NCBI GenBank assembly: GCA_902806565.1
Contig: CADCXA010000050.1
Span: 868,001-932,000, forward strand
Direction of reading: 5' to 3'
DNA: 64,000 nt
Origin: Hypoxylon rubiginosum
Lineage: Eukaryota; Ascomycota; Sordariomycetes; Xylariales; Hypoxylaceae
In this document: positions 12,592 through 25,227 of the stretch, piece by piece
How the letters are laid out: the number at the start of each line of letters is the position of its first letter
Position numbering within the stretch: position 1 is the first letter of the stretch
The notes under the pieces: generated by a model
Told to the model about the DNA's origin: nothing
Seen by the model: only the letters and a program-made list of their open reading frames with translations
Database searches by the model: none
Position numbers and translations under genes: made by a program

Positions 12592-13470
12592 ATGCAGTGT
12601 AGGAATATTTTACTCAAATCACTCGGAATATACATATCTAACAGGAAATACAGTCAAAGCTTCTGTTATCATCGCCTTGGGATCGCTACTCTTATCCCCT
12701 AGCACGAGGGCCGCCCCCGCCCCCGATGGCGACTCTGCACCTCTTCGTGACCAGATCACCGCCCTCGATAAAGCTGGACAGATCCAGTGGGAAGATGTCG
12801 ACGGAGGCCGTGCCGCTACCATCGGCCCGCCGAGCCACCAAGGGCGAGACGACGTCTTTAAGGGGTATCCCGACCCGGTCAAGTGGCTGTCGAGCCAATG
12901 GAACGACCACCACACCGACGTGAAAGTCGAGGGCGAGCCCGGCCGAACCCTCTGCGTGGGCGGCGGGAGCAGGATGCTAGAAAGCATCATCGACAATGGC
13001 GCACAGGCAGCCTGCCAATACTTCGTCGGGAGGAGCAAAGTCGGTCAGCTGGGGACACTGGTCTGGCATGCTTACGAGCAGAAGGACCATCCCACCGACC
13101 AGGGGCCGGGCTTCATCAGGTGGCTAATGTAAGAACCCCTTTTCCGCTCGACGATAAACTTCGGACGGCTAAACAAGGCACAGGGGGAGCGTCAGCAACT
13201 CGCCGACCGAACTGACGGAGGAGTTCTGCAGCGACATGTGGGATGCCGTGAAGAGCCAGTGCATGGATGGGGAAACGACCCAAGGCCAAGCGATTTCAGC
13301 TGGCGACTGGACGCTCGTACGTAACACGAGTTCCTTCCCCCCCCCCTTTTGAGCTGATTTCAGGAGGCATTACTTTCGAGACATGTTTCAGCCTCAAGTA
13401 TATCGCCTAAAGAAGTATTTGCTGACTTTACTTGTAGTACGCGGATCCTAACAAGAATGGGGGCGATTAA
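12592..13470 (+). CDS. Small secreted protein, unknown family, 215 aa
   Basis: Four exons, 12592-12598, 12654-13128, 13184-13316 and 13438-13470, join in phase. Exon 1 codes only MQ plus one base. Splicing at GTAGGA...TACAG is the only choice that yields a clean start, MQFKASVIIALGSLLLSPS, which is a good signal peptide cleaved near TRAAPA. Other donors give a stop or a shifted frame. The last two introns use GTAAGA/CACAG and GTACGT/TTGTAG. The mature part is acidic and hydrophilic, with four cysteines (TLCVGG, AACQYF, FCSDMW, SQCMDG), enough for two disulfides. No catalytic motif is visible. It could be an effector or other extracellular protein; this is inference from size and signal peptide. 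It lies convergent to the NRPS-like gene with 461 bases between them. Confidence 0.75.
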
Positions 13471-13931
13471 ACGGGTGATTGAGGCCTCAGCAAATGACCT
13501 GGGTGCAAGGAGTTTCGTGGGTTATTTCAACATGGCCTGTTTAAGGGGTATCCGGGAAAGGGCTGTAGTATCAGGGAGGACAGTATATAACATAACTCCA
13601 ATGTATTAGTAGATTTCTTTTTTTCTCTCAATGAAGTTTTAAAATTGTCCAATCGCGGAGCACAAATATTAAATGCATCGCTGTCGATTCCATCATATCG
13701 AGCTAATTCTGTAAATTATCACTTATATACCTCTTCCAGTATGGACGAAACTTCTTACATAAGTGGTAGTTTATAATTGGTATTATAATACTTGGATATA
13801 CGTATTCTAGCTATCATTAAAGCAACGCGACTAAAGACAACGCCTCTCTAATATAAGCAGTACCTTTCCACTCCCAGATTAAGTACTAGGAGGTAACCAG
13901 GCTTATCTTAAGCCTACCTAACCATTCCCCT
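13471..13931. other. Intergenic between convergent genes
   Basis: This spacer holds the 3' ends of two convergent genes. It is AT-rich and no gene is seen. Confidence 0.5.
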
Positions 13932-16900
13932 CTAAAAGCCCCACTGTTTGCACCAGTGCTTCATCAGCTCTGGCGTAACGGCTTTGGCGGATTTCATCGT
14001 CGGGCTGCGCTGGGTGGTGCGCTTCATGTCGAAGACGACGGGCTTCTCGCCGGCCTCGTGCGCTTCCGACATGGACCGGTACGAGTCGATCAGCTTGACT
14101 CCCGGGTTCTTGTCCAGCGCCTGCATGTCTCCGCTGTGGCTCTGCTCCAGCCGGTTGATCCAGTCCTTGAAGCTGAGCAGCTCTTGGATGCGGTCCTTCC
14201 CGTAGAACTCCTGGACGGCCGGGGCGATCTCGCTCCACGTCGTAGCGGACGGGTTGACGCCGTGGTAGTAGCCGGTAATCTCGTCGGCGGCCACCTTCTG
14301 GGTCACGCCGGCGACTTCGAGGACCAAGTTGGCAATGCCCTCGGCCGGGGTCCAGTCGACGCGCTGGAACATTCCAATGTGACCGGGAAGAGCCTTCAGG
14401 TATAAGCTGCTGGCGATAATGGACGGAAGCCATTCGTGTCTATTCCAGCTGCCCATATCCGCCTCGGGACCGGCAATCTGCCCGACACGGATCACTGCAG
14501 CCGGGAAATCGCCCGCTTTGGCGACGTCCTCGAGAATCAGGCTCCCGATCATTTTGCTACGTCCATAGCCCATGCCGGCCAACGAGAAATCTTCGAGTCT
14601 TGCCTCAGGGACCGGGCCGGCGTTGCTGTCCCAGTGGTCCACAGTACCAATGGAAGAGATAAACACGACAGCCACGCGCTTGGACGAAGTAGAAGCAAAG
14701 TCGGCGATGTTTCGAACGCTTCGGATGTGGGGCTCGAAGGACTCGACAGGCATGTTGAAGTTAACAGGCCACGCGTTGTGAATTATTCGATCCGCTTCTT
14801 CCAGCAGTCGGTCATACACCTCGGTGGGAAGGCCGAAGCCCGATCGTGACATATCGACGTGGAAGAATTCAGCCTTGGATGCGTAATCGCTGCTGAGGCC
14901 ACGCTCCTTGACGGCGTTTGCCTGCTGTTTCACGCCGCCGTCTTCTGCTCTGTTTAAGCAGATAATCTTCTTGACTGTTGGATCTTTCACCATGATATCT
15001 AGCATATAAGAGCCCAACATGCCAGTGGATCCTGTGAGAAGAACGGTCTGTTCTTCGTCCTTCGGATCGGGTCTCCCTTCTCTCTTCTTGGGGAGATCAG
15101 CCGTGTACTTCTTCCATAGAGCCTCCATGGCTAGAATCTCATGCTGCCCGGTGCTCTCCGGACTAGATTTGGATTCTTCTTGCATGGCTGAGAAGAGATA
15201 TCGTGCAAGTTTTCTTGGTGTCGGATTGCCGTAGATGGCTCGAGTGGCTAGAGCTGTTGACTCGATGCGAGATCCGGCAGCCTCCAGCGCGGCACTAAGG
15301 AGTCGAGAAGCATTGATAACTTGCAAAGAGTCGATACCTACTGAGAAAAAATCGGTGTCATCCTCAAGTTCCCCCTTGGCTCCTAGTTTGGTTTGGAATA
15401 ACTCCTTGATAGACTCGGAAAGGGCATCCTCGGAACTAGCATCGATGCTAATCGCTTCTGCTTCGAAAATTTTGCCGATACTTTCGTACAACCTGTCGAT
15501 CTCATCCTCATATAACTTGATTGCACTTGCTCGCTGGACAGTGCCTTTACCAGCACGAGGGAATGGTTTGTCCGGGTTCGATAATATTATGGACTCGCGT
15601 CCTATCTGCCCGTGGGCCACCGTCTCTTTGTTTGCACGCATAACGTAAGGCCAGACACTATCGAGCAGTCTCTCGGCTTCTTGGTCATCCTTCGGGTGCG
15701 TGTCGGGTTCAATAATGAGCCCAGGCTGAAATCGGTCGGAGCCAACTACAACGGCGCCCTTGATTTCAGGATGGCCTATGACCGTTCTCTCTATATCCAC
15801 CGGGTTCAGTTTTTCTCCGTTAGAAAACACGATGATGTTGTCGGACCGCCCATAATAGAGCCAATGGTCTCGGAGGGTTGGGTGAGGTTTATACATGTCG
15901 TTTGTATCGTATTCGTCCGCGTCCGGGAACGTGTAGAAGATGCCCTGGAGGCCCGGGTGCTTGTCCTTGCGAACGATGACCAGCCGGTATACATCCTCAG
16001 CGCCCTCGACTTTGCGCCAATCCGCTCCCATGAGATCCGAATCGAATATGAAATATTCCCAAAGGGTATGGTTCGACTGAAATTGCATCGGAAGTAGGGC
16101 ATACCTGATAGCAGTTAGTTACACTAGCGCTGATATGCGATTTGCCAATTTCGAATATACTTACTCGGTGGAACCAATCACATTCATAAGCCCAACGCCT
16201 TTCTCGACTAGCCTGTTCCCAGCATCTCTGTTGAGGTTCCCTATAAGAGTTAGTTATAGAATAATGGAATTCCAACAAGCCGCCACTCACCTCCACCGAA
16301 TGCGGCAACCTTGAGCTTCGCCAACGCTCGAATGTGTTCTTCATTGTGGCTCATGTCCTCCAGAATTGCAGGCGGGAGTATAGCGCTCTCGGCGTCCACA
16401 TTCTCGAGGCATTCGACAACTAAATCTGTGGACAAGGGACGATCGCCGATCCCGAAGGCCATTGGGATATTCCAGAAAATCGTGAAGAAGAGGAAGATGT
16501 ATAGTCCGGCCGCATGAAATAAAGGCACTAAGAACGTATTAATAGAGCAGGTAAGTGATTATTTAGGGCATAGCATACTCGGCATAAAGTGCTTCCTTGA
16601 AGATTTAACGAACCCTCGCATCCAAGACGTGACGCCGTCAGGGTCTTGAATATTGTGAGAAGCATCATTGATGGCTACCATACCGTGGCTGACAATGATC
16701 GGCTTCGGAATCCCGGTGCTTCCACTGGTATGCAATACCAGCAACGGCTCCCATTCGGCCTGCTCGAAAGTCTTGTCGTAAGGGAAAGGCTTTACGTCCT
16801 CCTTCGGAAACCAGGCATCGATCGGGCCCACTTCGATCGCCTTCATGTCACGCTCTTGCAACCAAGGCTGGATCAATGGGCGCTGCGGTTTCGCAAAGGC

Positions 16901-17349
16901 GATAATATTGCAATCCGTCTTGTCAAATAGACTGAGCTGTCCCTCTTGCGAGTTCCTAGGAGAAATAAATAGAACCTAGGTTCAAGTTAGTTTCCAGGTA
17001 TCTCAAGCAGGCAGGAAAGTGTTACCTTGTAGCCAGCCTTTACGGCGCCAACCAAGAGAACGACGTAGCGTGCATCGTTCGGACCAATGTACGCTACCGT
17101 GGGAAAAGTGCCATCACGTGGAGTGCCACACGTCTCGATGATTCTGTGTGCGACGCGGTTGACGGCGTTGGCATACTCTTTGAACGATATGGCTTTCCAG
17201 CCATCTTTGGGATTCGAGGAGCGAGGAATGAAGAAGGCCTCTCGCTCAGGTTCCCTTTTCGCGAGATCGTCGATCACATGGGGAATTAGGCGACGCCCGT
17301 AGTCGACGTTGCTTGGAACATTCGTTTCCTCGTCCACAATGCCAGGCAT
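13932..17349 (-). CDS. NRPS-like carboxylic acid reductase (adenylation-thiolation-reductase)
   Basis: Five exons, 17026-17349, 16579-16975, 16291-16527, 16165-16240 and 13932-16104, give 1,068 aa. The N-terminal adenylation domain (about 1-530) shows the AMP-binding core LLVLHTSGSTGIPKPI near residue 190, MPLFHAAGLY, AAFGGG continuing into NLNRDAGNRLVEKG, GSTEYALLPMQF across introns 3-4, and YYGRSDNIIVFSNGEKLNP near 428. A carrier domain follows with phosphopantetheine site FFSVGIDSLQ (Ser near 603). The thioester reductase domain starts with the NADPH loop VLLTGSTGMLGS near 697 and has the Tyr-x-x-x-Lys pair in GMGYGRSKMIG near 859. Such enzymes activate an acid, load it and reduce it to an aldehyde or alcohol. 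There is no condensation domain. No other obvious biosynthetic gene is adjacent, so substrate and cluster are unknown. Introns are 50-60 nt with standard sites. Confidence 0.92.
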
Positions 17350-20160
17350 TATTGTATTGATGAGTAGCAGTATGATAAAGCGTCAGTGTCCTCGTATGGC
17401 TATCTTTTGAGGGATATATAAAGTATAGTTGTGGCTGACTTCTTAACGTGAAATTTTAATGCTGCCAGGAAGACAACCAAATCCAATTGTTGCTACTTTT
17501 ATATCTGAAATCGTAGAGACCGACGACGTTATATACCTACCTAGGGTACCCTAGTAGGTAAGCAGGCATAGGGGCGTCAAGCCAATCGTCATCCCGGGCG
17601 GTCAACATTGACAGTTTGCTGCAGCCATAGTCAGGGTACAAAGGAACATTCGCGGCTTCGGCTGCGATTGTCGCTCCTTCGGTAGACACATCGTTACTCC
17701 GAGTGGGCTCTTATGGGGGTAACACTACGGGAGGAGTTTGTTACATTTCCAGCCGAGTGGGAATATACCATGTAGTTATGTACGTTGATAGGCGCGTGAA
17801 ATTGCCGCGGTTTGCTTTGCTTTCAAAACACCAGCTTAGCATTTCATTTTCAGCCAGTAAAATCAACGAGATCTTGAGTATTTGGTAAGTTGACCCACCT
17901 AGTTAAGGAAGTGAGTTGCTCATTGTTTTGGTTTATTGGATCAAGAAAATGTGGTTGAGTTGGCGTTTGGGGGGGATGGAGTATCTACAGTTCGGGGGGT
18001 CCTAGTTGGAATGCTCAAAGGGCGTCGTAAATGATAAGCCAATAGCAAGCGCCTATGTCCGCAAGGCGTCCAGGGCGTCCAGTACCAACCCGGGATATAG
18101 TCTAGGATACGTAGAGGTTAGCTGGGTGACAGTCATGCTTGAATCGAAGCGGTATGATAAAACATGGCTAAGGCGTGGATGGCATGGCTTGCAGTTCATG
18201 ATCTGATATGATTTGGTACGTGTAGGGATTTGTGGGATTTGTACAGGATATGTGTACGATGGATGACGATCCGGCAAAGTAGTAGTGTCTGGTGATAAAA
18301 GCTACATTCAGGATACACGACGGTGTCTTGTGGTGGCTATCGAGCTACGAGGTAGCATGGCACCAACTCGTTTCTCATGTTATTCCCGCAAATATCTAGT
18401 ACTAGTAAGTTCAAGGACTGCCACCTACAATCTTCGGCAAATGGACTTGGAGACGAACGCCCCCTTACTAAAGCAGCACCCGAAAGCTTGATTCGCTCGG
18501 CAAGTCGTTCAGATCTCTACGGGCCGTCATATATGGATACTCGTAGACGATGTCGCGCTAGAATTCCTACCCGTTGCAAGGGAACACAAAGCCGCTAAGC
18601 AATTGTGTCAAGTTCTAGGTAGGCGGATAGGCGGGTAGGAGGTATGTAATTTTTGCAAACAGTGGAGAAACCGAGGTAGCCTATAACCTAACCCACAAAA
18701 TAAACCCACGCGATGAGATCGACAACTTAATCACTGCATATTAATGTGGGGGGAAGTAGCTGAGAAACGCGGATTCGGGAATAGGAGTCGGGTTATGCTC
18801 ACTCTATCAGCTCTATCCAGCCTTATCACCGAAAAAGCATTGACCATGTTGCCTCGAATGCCGCTTGAAGAGGTCAGGAATTCATATTTGAGGGAAGAAG
18901 TGGGCCGGATTCGGCCTCATGCTTACGGGCTTCGGGGATGGTAGGAATTAATTCCGCTCTGAAGTCGAGACGGCTGAAATATAAGCGGATCCAGCCTTTG
19001 AAACTACCGGCCGCATCGGCATCTAGTGGAGATTCGACGGGATATGATCTCATGTTTTTAGAGTTTTTTCCCCTTAGAATGGACACAAAGTAAGCTTACC
19101 TATAAATAATGATTAAACGTCCTGTTATAGCTGTAGTCCTAGATGTAGCCATGTGCGCCCAGTGTACGGACCTATCTCTATCCGAGGTCGACTTATACAT
19201 GGCCCAGGGTTTACTCATCAAAGTCGCGGCAGAATCTATACCTAGGTACTCCTAGGATTCTAAAATATAATCAACTTCGGTAAATTGCGTCATTTAGCCA
19301 CCTTTTACTACATATGTAGTAGAAGACACGCAATTGAAGAATTTAGTTGGGTGATCGTGGCAATATAGCAGGTCCAGAGCCACCCTTTTTCACTTTCACG
19401 TTAGACAAGAGCTGGAAAAGGACAACTCGATTTATGATTATTAAATACCTACATTAGGTGCCTAGGTAGATGGCTACGCCTAGCTAGATGCTGTGGCACG
19501 GTGGGCTGGGTGATAGATCGTAATGTAACATTAGCTGTTGATAATTTAGCGATGGTAACAGGTCTGACGATCGCGGCAGGGTTTGTGCTATTGAGGTATT
19601 AGAGATAATGGTATTTTAATTTAATTTGTTCACGAGATACATATTACGGTATAGCTATGCCCTGGCTCTCCTTATAGAATGAATTAGGTAGGGAGGTGAG
19701 GTTGAAGAAAGCAGGTCTTATCATGCACCCATGCCGAGTAGAAGCATGGCAAGTGCAGACTTTTGCAAGGGCGTATACGTAAATAAATCCTAAAGCTATA
19801 CATAGCGATATGCCTAGAAGTATATCGAGAAGGGAAAAAGAGGATGTCCGCTGTTACTCGGGAATGGGAGTATCTAAAGTATATGGAGAAATGCGTGCGG
19901 GTTCGTGATGAAACGAAAACTGCTTAAAACCCACCTATAAACTAATAAACTTGAATATTCCCTTCATCTTTAGCATTGTTTAATTGCTTGAATCTCTTAG
20001 CATAAGTGTGTTCAATGGGATTGCGAGGCGTGTCACTCATGGGTGAAAGGTAGCATATAGGAGTGGTGCACGGGGGGTATGGATGACAATTTGACTATTA
20101 ACCTGTTAATTACATGGGGCCATCGTTTACACAGCTGACTGTAGATATCCCAAGATTTTC
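17350..20160. other. Gene-poor DNA, left part
   Basis: The first few hundred bases presumably include the NRPS-like promoter. Beyond that I see only short chance frames, AT-rich sequence and palindromic motifs (near 17535-17565 and 19445-19475). No transposase, reverse transcriptase or other recognisable coding remnant was found by eye. Confidence 0.5.
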
Positions 20161-20224
20161 GTTTATTGCCCCGAGGTGGATAATGAGTCGTGTCGTGAAA
20201 GTAAAAAGAAAAAAAAGATTGCTA

Positions 20225-20540
20225 CGTTGAGGACTCGAATGCGATACTTGTTGTGGCCAACGGCAAAAAGGGAAACTATTAGGGCCTCCTCTTCAAGGCC
20301 CAGCCTTAGGTCTAAGCGCCTAAGCTACTGCGCCCCCTTGCCCCTGGAGTTCTTGCTCGTTAGGACCGACGGGTACTTGCTTTGCGACTCACTTTCGTGA
20401 TTAGAACCCCGGAATCGGTATTCCGGTTGCTGGCGCTCAGCTGTCCTTCTGGAGGATTTCCTGGCATTTCCTTTTCAGGGCCAGCCCCTGAGGGTCCTTG
20501 TCGTGTCTGAGGCGTTAACCAACTGAGCCACGAAGGCTCT
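20225..20540 (-). repeat. tRNA-derived (SINE-like) relic, two A/B-box modules
   Basis: Read on the minus strand from 20540, the sequence begins GCCTTCG-TG-GCTCAGTTGG, which has tRNA spacing exactly (7-base acceptor arm, T8, G9, D-arm) and a perfect pol III A box TGGCTCAGTTGG at 20519-20530. It continues CTCAGAC as in an elongator-Met-like anticodon stem and then loses tRNA form. A B-box-like GGGGTTCTAATCAC follows at 20397-20410. Further on come a second A-box-like TAGCTTAGGCGC (20316-20327) and a B-box-like ATTCGAGTCC (20231-20240). No 3' acceptor strand (CGAAGGC) follows, so it is not a working tRNA. It may be an old SINE or two tRNA pseudogenes. No second copy was seen in this window. Confidence 0.4.
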
Positions 20541-23500
20541 TGTTTGTTGGGCGCCGCTGTTGCTAAGTGACACTGTTCTTGCTAATTATAAGGTAACTGA
20601 TGGTAGATGGTAGTTTCACGTGATTTTTGCCGGCGGTGAGGTTGTCACTGGGCAACCGTGCATCACCTGGCTGGCCCAAGTTGCTAAAACTACTGGACTA
20701 ACAACGCTGGTAAGCTGTACTGTGCCTAGTACCTTGTCTGCACTCCTGTTTAATTTGGCTTCGGGGCCAGACAGTTGCAGTTATCCTTTTTCATATCAAG
20801 TGTTCGGTGATATGCTTGCTAGTACAGACATATTATGAGCTTGACAAAAGTAAGGCCGACTCGCAAGCAAGAGTATATTTAAAAACACTTGAGAGGGATT
20901 ATCTCTTATTACCAAGAACCTACCTAGGTACGCAGCAACTTTGCCGTGGCATTGACCACCAGTTTCATCCAGTTCCAATCCTAAAAATAGGAGGCTTATT
21001 AAATGTTGCCGAATATGGTAATTTGTATACGATCAAGCCAATTAGACGCCTCGCCGCAATATCTGATCCATTTTGATAGGCTATTCCCGTGGGATTGGTA
21101 GTACGATCTTGTAAATCTCGGGAATAAGGGGCAGGGGTGGGCATGGACCAGGGTAGTTGACCCCGCAAACGTTTTCTTCTCGAAGATCGTTTGATATATC
21201 GTACGCATAGACTGCATGTAGGCATATAATGTAGCTTCTCACGTCAGTCTCGTGCCACGTATATGTACGGTTAGTAGATTATACCATTTTCTATTTTCTA
21301 AGATAGAATCTCCGAATTCTGCTTCTGCACCGGCCCATTACATTTGTGATTCGGCAACTCTCGCAGCAGCAAACCCTCCGATCACAATGGACACACTCGT
21401 TCATCAAAACTCTCCCTTCTTGCCACAACGACAGGTCATTCATGAAGCATATAATAAGTGCGACAGATATCCTCGCATTGATTCAGGTACCTCCTCTAAT
21501 TTTAAGAACGCAAGATGGTTGTCTGTCGATAGATTCCGTATTCTTAACGCCGAGACATTTTCCAACCAACCCCATGCACGTTCGAGCTCGCCCTGTGTAA
21601 CCCCCGGGGGGTTTTCTCTCTATCGTTCCGCCAGTCAACATAACCGACTCCAAGACGAATGGAGTTAAAGCATCTTGACTAAAGTTATTCCACAACAGTA
21701 TTCGCCATACTACTGGAATGCATCTTATACATAAGGGGTGTTAGGTTCGATTGCTATCAGCGCTATCTGGCTGTACCCCTTGTTCTATACTGAGGGCAAA
21801 TGTGGAACACGTCACCTTTCGACGTAAGAACCACAGGGCGGATTTCTGACTACCAAGGTGTAACCGCCGAACATCTCTAATAGTTCGGTTACCGGTAAGC
21901 CTCAAAGTGCCATGGAATTGCATTAAGGAATAGGGGTTAAGGGCTGAATACCTGCGTCTTGTATATATGAATCTAGGAGTCGGGGATTAGGCACAGACGG
22001 GCCTGTCGTATCCGAATACTTGATCGCAATGCGTCCATATTTGCACCATTGAGTTGCTTTATGTTTAGGCAATGCGTTCCTATATATAAATCTAATGAAA
22101 CTCTCGTACGCTTAAGTACTAATTAAGGCATTAAGGGTTATCGACTTCGACAAATAATTTCAACTACGCCCTAACCCGAAGCTGGCTTCTGTACAGGTCT
22201 GCGTAATGATTCAGTATTTGATTCCTAATGACATGATTTACGAAAGAACTCTCTCTCTCTTTTGTCTTATATCGATAGAATATCGTTCACCCTTAGATGT
22301 TCACTCAATCTTGCGTTCTATGCGCAATGTAATGCAGGCCGTAATCAGTTCATCTACAGAAAGAGCAGCATGCATGGTAGTAAGTGGTAGGACTGAGATG
22401 AGCCGTGGTATCTTCTTCCAAATTAATATGATGCCACTGAAGCAAATCGAGGATTGGGGTTCTGGGGCAATAGTGTCGCGGTAGTCGATCGCGCGATAGA
22501 GATGATCTATTGGGAGAGTAGAGATCAAGGGGAAAACACATCGACAATGAGACAAAGTTATCAGCAATAGGTGACAGTCTAATATTGCACCGTCAGTGTC
22601 TTACTACGGCAATGGACGTTAGATGAATGACTATCCTTTTCATAATACCGACACAGGTAAATTCCATACTGTCTCCTTCGGGCAATTCAATAAAGTGGAT
22701 GTCCTGGACGTTCGTGGTTTCCAGCTGAGACTCAGACGCTTCCGAGCATTTGTCGGTATACTCTACGATGTAAGAGTACTCGTCTGGGACATCCAAGTCA
22801 GCAAGTGTGCCGTGAAATAACGTGAGAAACTTACCACCCATGCTTGAGTTTATAGCGGGTAGGGGATGCTAGCCCTCGTACTCGATGGAAACTGATAGAT
22901 AGTCTGCAAACACTGTTCATATGATACCAGTACCGTAAAACAATGCTGCAATTCCCCTCGAGTCGATAGGAAATCCCGGCATTAACCACTGGGACTGGCA
23001 GGTCTCCAGAAAGCGGCGAGAATATAGCCCCTCCTTTTGAAGCGGATTCTCAATAGTGTAACCGCAAACATTTCTCCCTAAAATAGGTAAAGGCTATATC
23101 TCCTGACGAGAAGGCGCCCGGATAAGTTGAGAGCTGCCATCAAAAACAAGCTAAGACGTCCAAAGACTGTCCAGCTGGGTTAACAAGAAACGATAAACCG
23201 CAGGGTTCTTGGTAGACACATAAATGAACTAGTATATTCCAAACTTCATTCTTCATAGTATAGGCGACGCTCTGTTCCGTCTATCCTACTTCGAGAGGTT
23301 GTACGCCATGTATGGTAGTAAGAGCACGAGATGGATCGAGCTCTTCGACGGTGATAGCCACGCACTGAATCGGAACGTGCAGATGGCCAAAATAATGCTA
23401 CTCGGGTTTGTCGTCGGCTGCGCCGGGTTGCGAGTGGACGAGCCGGAGAAGAGGGCGGTTGCTGACCGCGAGGAAATTGTAAGTCGCTTATTGAGCCATG

Positions 23501-23885
23501 GTTGAAGGTACCTATACTCAAAAACAGTACCGAAGAATGCCATGCGACTGTACTCAAGTTAGATGCCCCAGCTTTGAATAGATGAATGTGGCCAAAGAGT
23601 GCTATTTATGTCCCTCGAATATGAGATAGACGAGCTGCTAATGTGCAATCAATTAGAAAACACTTCAGACTGAGGAAACATTTGAGTTCAAGTATGCTGG
23701 AAAAACGTCAATTATAGAATCATTGTGATTTATGCAGTGGGAAGAGTAGTAGATACACCTAGGACTCGTAGAATTAATTCCAGAGTAGAGAACTCCCTGT
23801 ATTTCCAGTCATCGCCAACCCGCAACCTCGTAACGCATAAGAACCATCAGACAGGAGGAAAAATGAGAAGGCGATAGAGGTTCGC
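20541..23885. other. Gene-poor DNA, right part
   Basis: This continues the desert up to the Om14-like gene. A GC-richer patch at 23280-23545 is open on both strands, and a short frame at 22593-22841 (minus) has plausible amino-acid composition. Neither has motifs or splice signals good enough to call a gene; both are discussed as observations. Confidence 0.45.
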
Positions 23886-24713
23886 CTATGACTGCTTCTT
23901 CTTTCCCTTGTAGAGGTATCTGCGAGCAGTTAGTCTTCGTGGCCTATCATAAATTCCTCAAGATACCTGGTGGTCCGGCACTTGGATTTGTTCCGAGGGA
24001 GCCACCAAAAAAAGGGGGGAACACCTACCGTCCAAAGACTCCTTCTACGATACCAACACCGGCGATGATACCAGCACCAATACCAATGCTCTTCCAACCT
24101 AAGCTACCACGCTCATACAAGCCCCAAGCCTTGTAGCCCAAGAATGCGCTCAATCCGACGACGGCGGCCAAGTTGGAGGCACCCAGCGCAGTGCTAGCAC
24201 CGTCGCTCAAATCGCTGAACCACTTAGTGAGGACGCTATCGGCCTTGCGTGCCTTTCCAGAGCCCTTCTTCTTGGCCAGCGAAGCTTCAGCGCGAGCTCG
24301 CTCGGCGGCGTCCTCGAGTTCTTGGCGGGCAGCCTGGGTTTCGGTCTGGACGTCCTGCTCCATGAAGTCGGAAGGAACGGTGCGCACCGAGGGCGTGTCG
24401 ACGTCGACTAAGGATGCGGTGCTTGCTGACTGAGAGGACAGGACCTCCGGAGGTTGGGGAGCGGCGGCCTATTCATGAACAATATTAGACATCTTCACAT
24501 GCATTTCTCGCGAAGGGTGCGGGAATCGCATGTCTACACAAAGTATCACAAAGGGTTGAACAGAGAAAATACATACCTCTTGAGGCGTTTGCCTAGGGCC
24601 AGATGCTGCTGCGGCGGCGTACGACACTACAATTGAGGTTTCTCGTTAGCCAGACGTTCTTCTTTATTCCACATGCTCTACCCCACAAAAGCGACAGGCT
24701 AAATATTCTTACT
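23886..24713 (-). CDS. Om14-like mitochondrial outer-membrane protein
   Basis: Four exons, 24713 (one coding base), 24577-24626, 24029-24468 and 23886-23919, give 174 aa. The start codon is split: the A is the last base of exon 1 (AATCAAGA before GTAAGA) and TG opens exon 2 after TTGTAG. This gives MSYAAAAASGPRQTPQE, the N-terminus of the fungal family. There is no other in-frame ATG before an upstream stop. The last exon supplies YLYKGKKKQS, also a family ending. The middle is a charged helix (TETQAARQELEDAAERARAE), followed by two weak membrane segments near the C-terminus (LAAVVGLSAFLGYKAWGL and SIGIGAGIIAGVGIVEGVF). In yeast Om14 is an outer-membrane protein connected with porin and ribosome docking; a similar location is inferred here. 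Confidence 0.85.
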
Positions 24714-25227
24714 CTTGATTCGCTTTAACGAGAAGTAGTACAAGACGACGGGTATCTATAGGGTATCTTATGTAGATACGGACTGGTCGCAAGAAGTTGT
24801 AGAGAATTAGGTTCGTCGATGGGTGATTCTATGGTGAAGTCCAAGTCAGGTGGTGAATGATTGTGAAGAAAAAGACGTGCGACGGTGGGAAGAAACCGGG
24901 ACAATATTGTGTGAACGAATGATCGTGACGGGTGGAAGCTCCCCCCTGGTCACCATTCGATCAAATGACGTATTCGCTGCTCCATTCTTTTGCATATGTG
25001 CGAAACGAGAATGGCCATGTTTTCGGCTCAGCTTAGATGCATATGCGCCTTTGCGATTGATACATATATCGGTTTATTATATACCTCGGGAATTCAGAAG
25101 TATTTCAGCTTTCAGCTGCTTCAGCCTCATTGCCATCATCATCTAAACTGTACTTATTAAGTCGTACTTATGAGACCACCTCGATAGATGTATTAGACCA
25201 GATCCGCATTCTCTTACGATGTCCGAG
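24714..25227. other. Intergenic, no gene seen
   Basis: Promoter and leader of the Om14-like gene on the left; 3' region of the alpha-glucosidase gene on the right. No coding signal. Confidence 0.5.

Noticed and set aside
21252..21668. A 138-aa plus frame and an overlapping minus frame
   Set aside because: No recognisable protein features, and both strands are open by chance.
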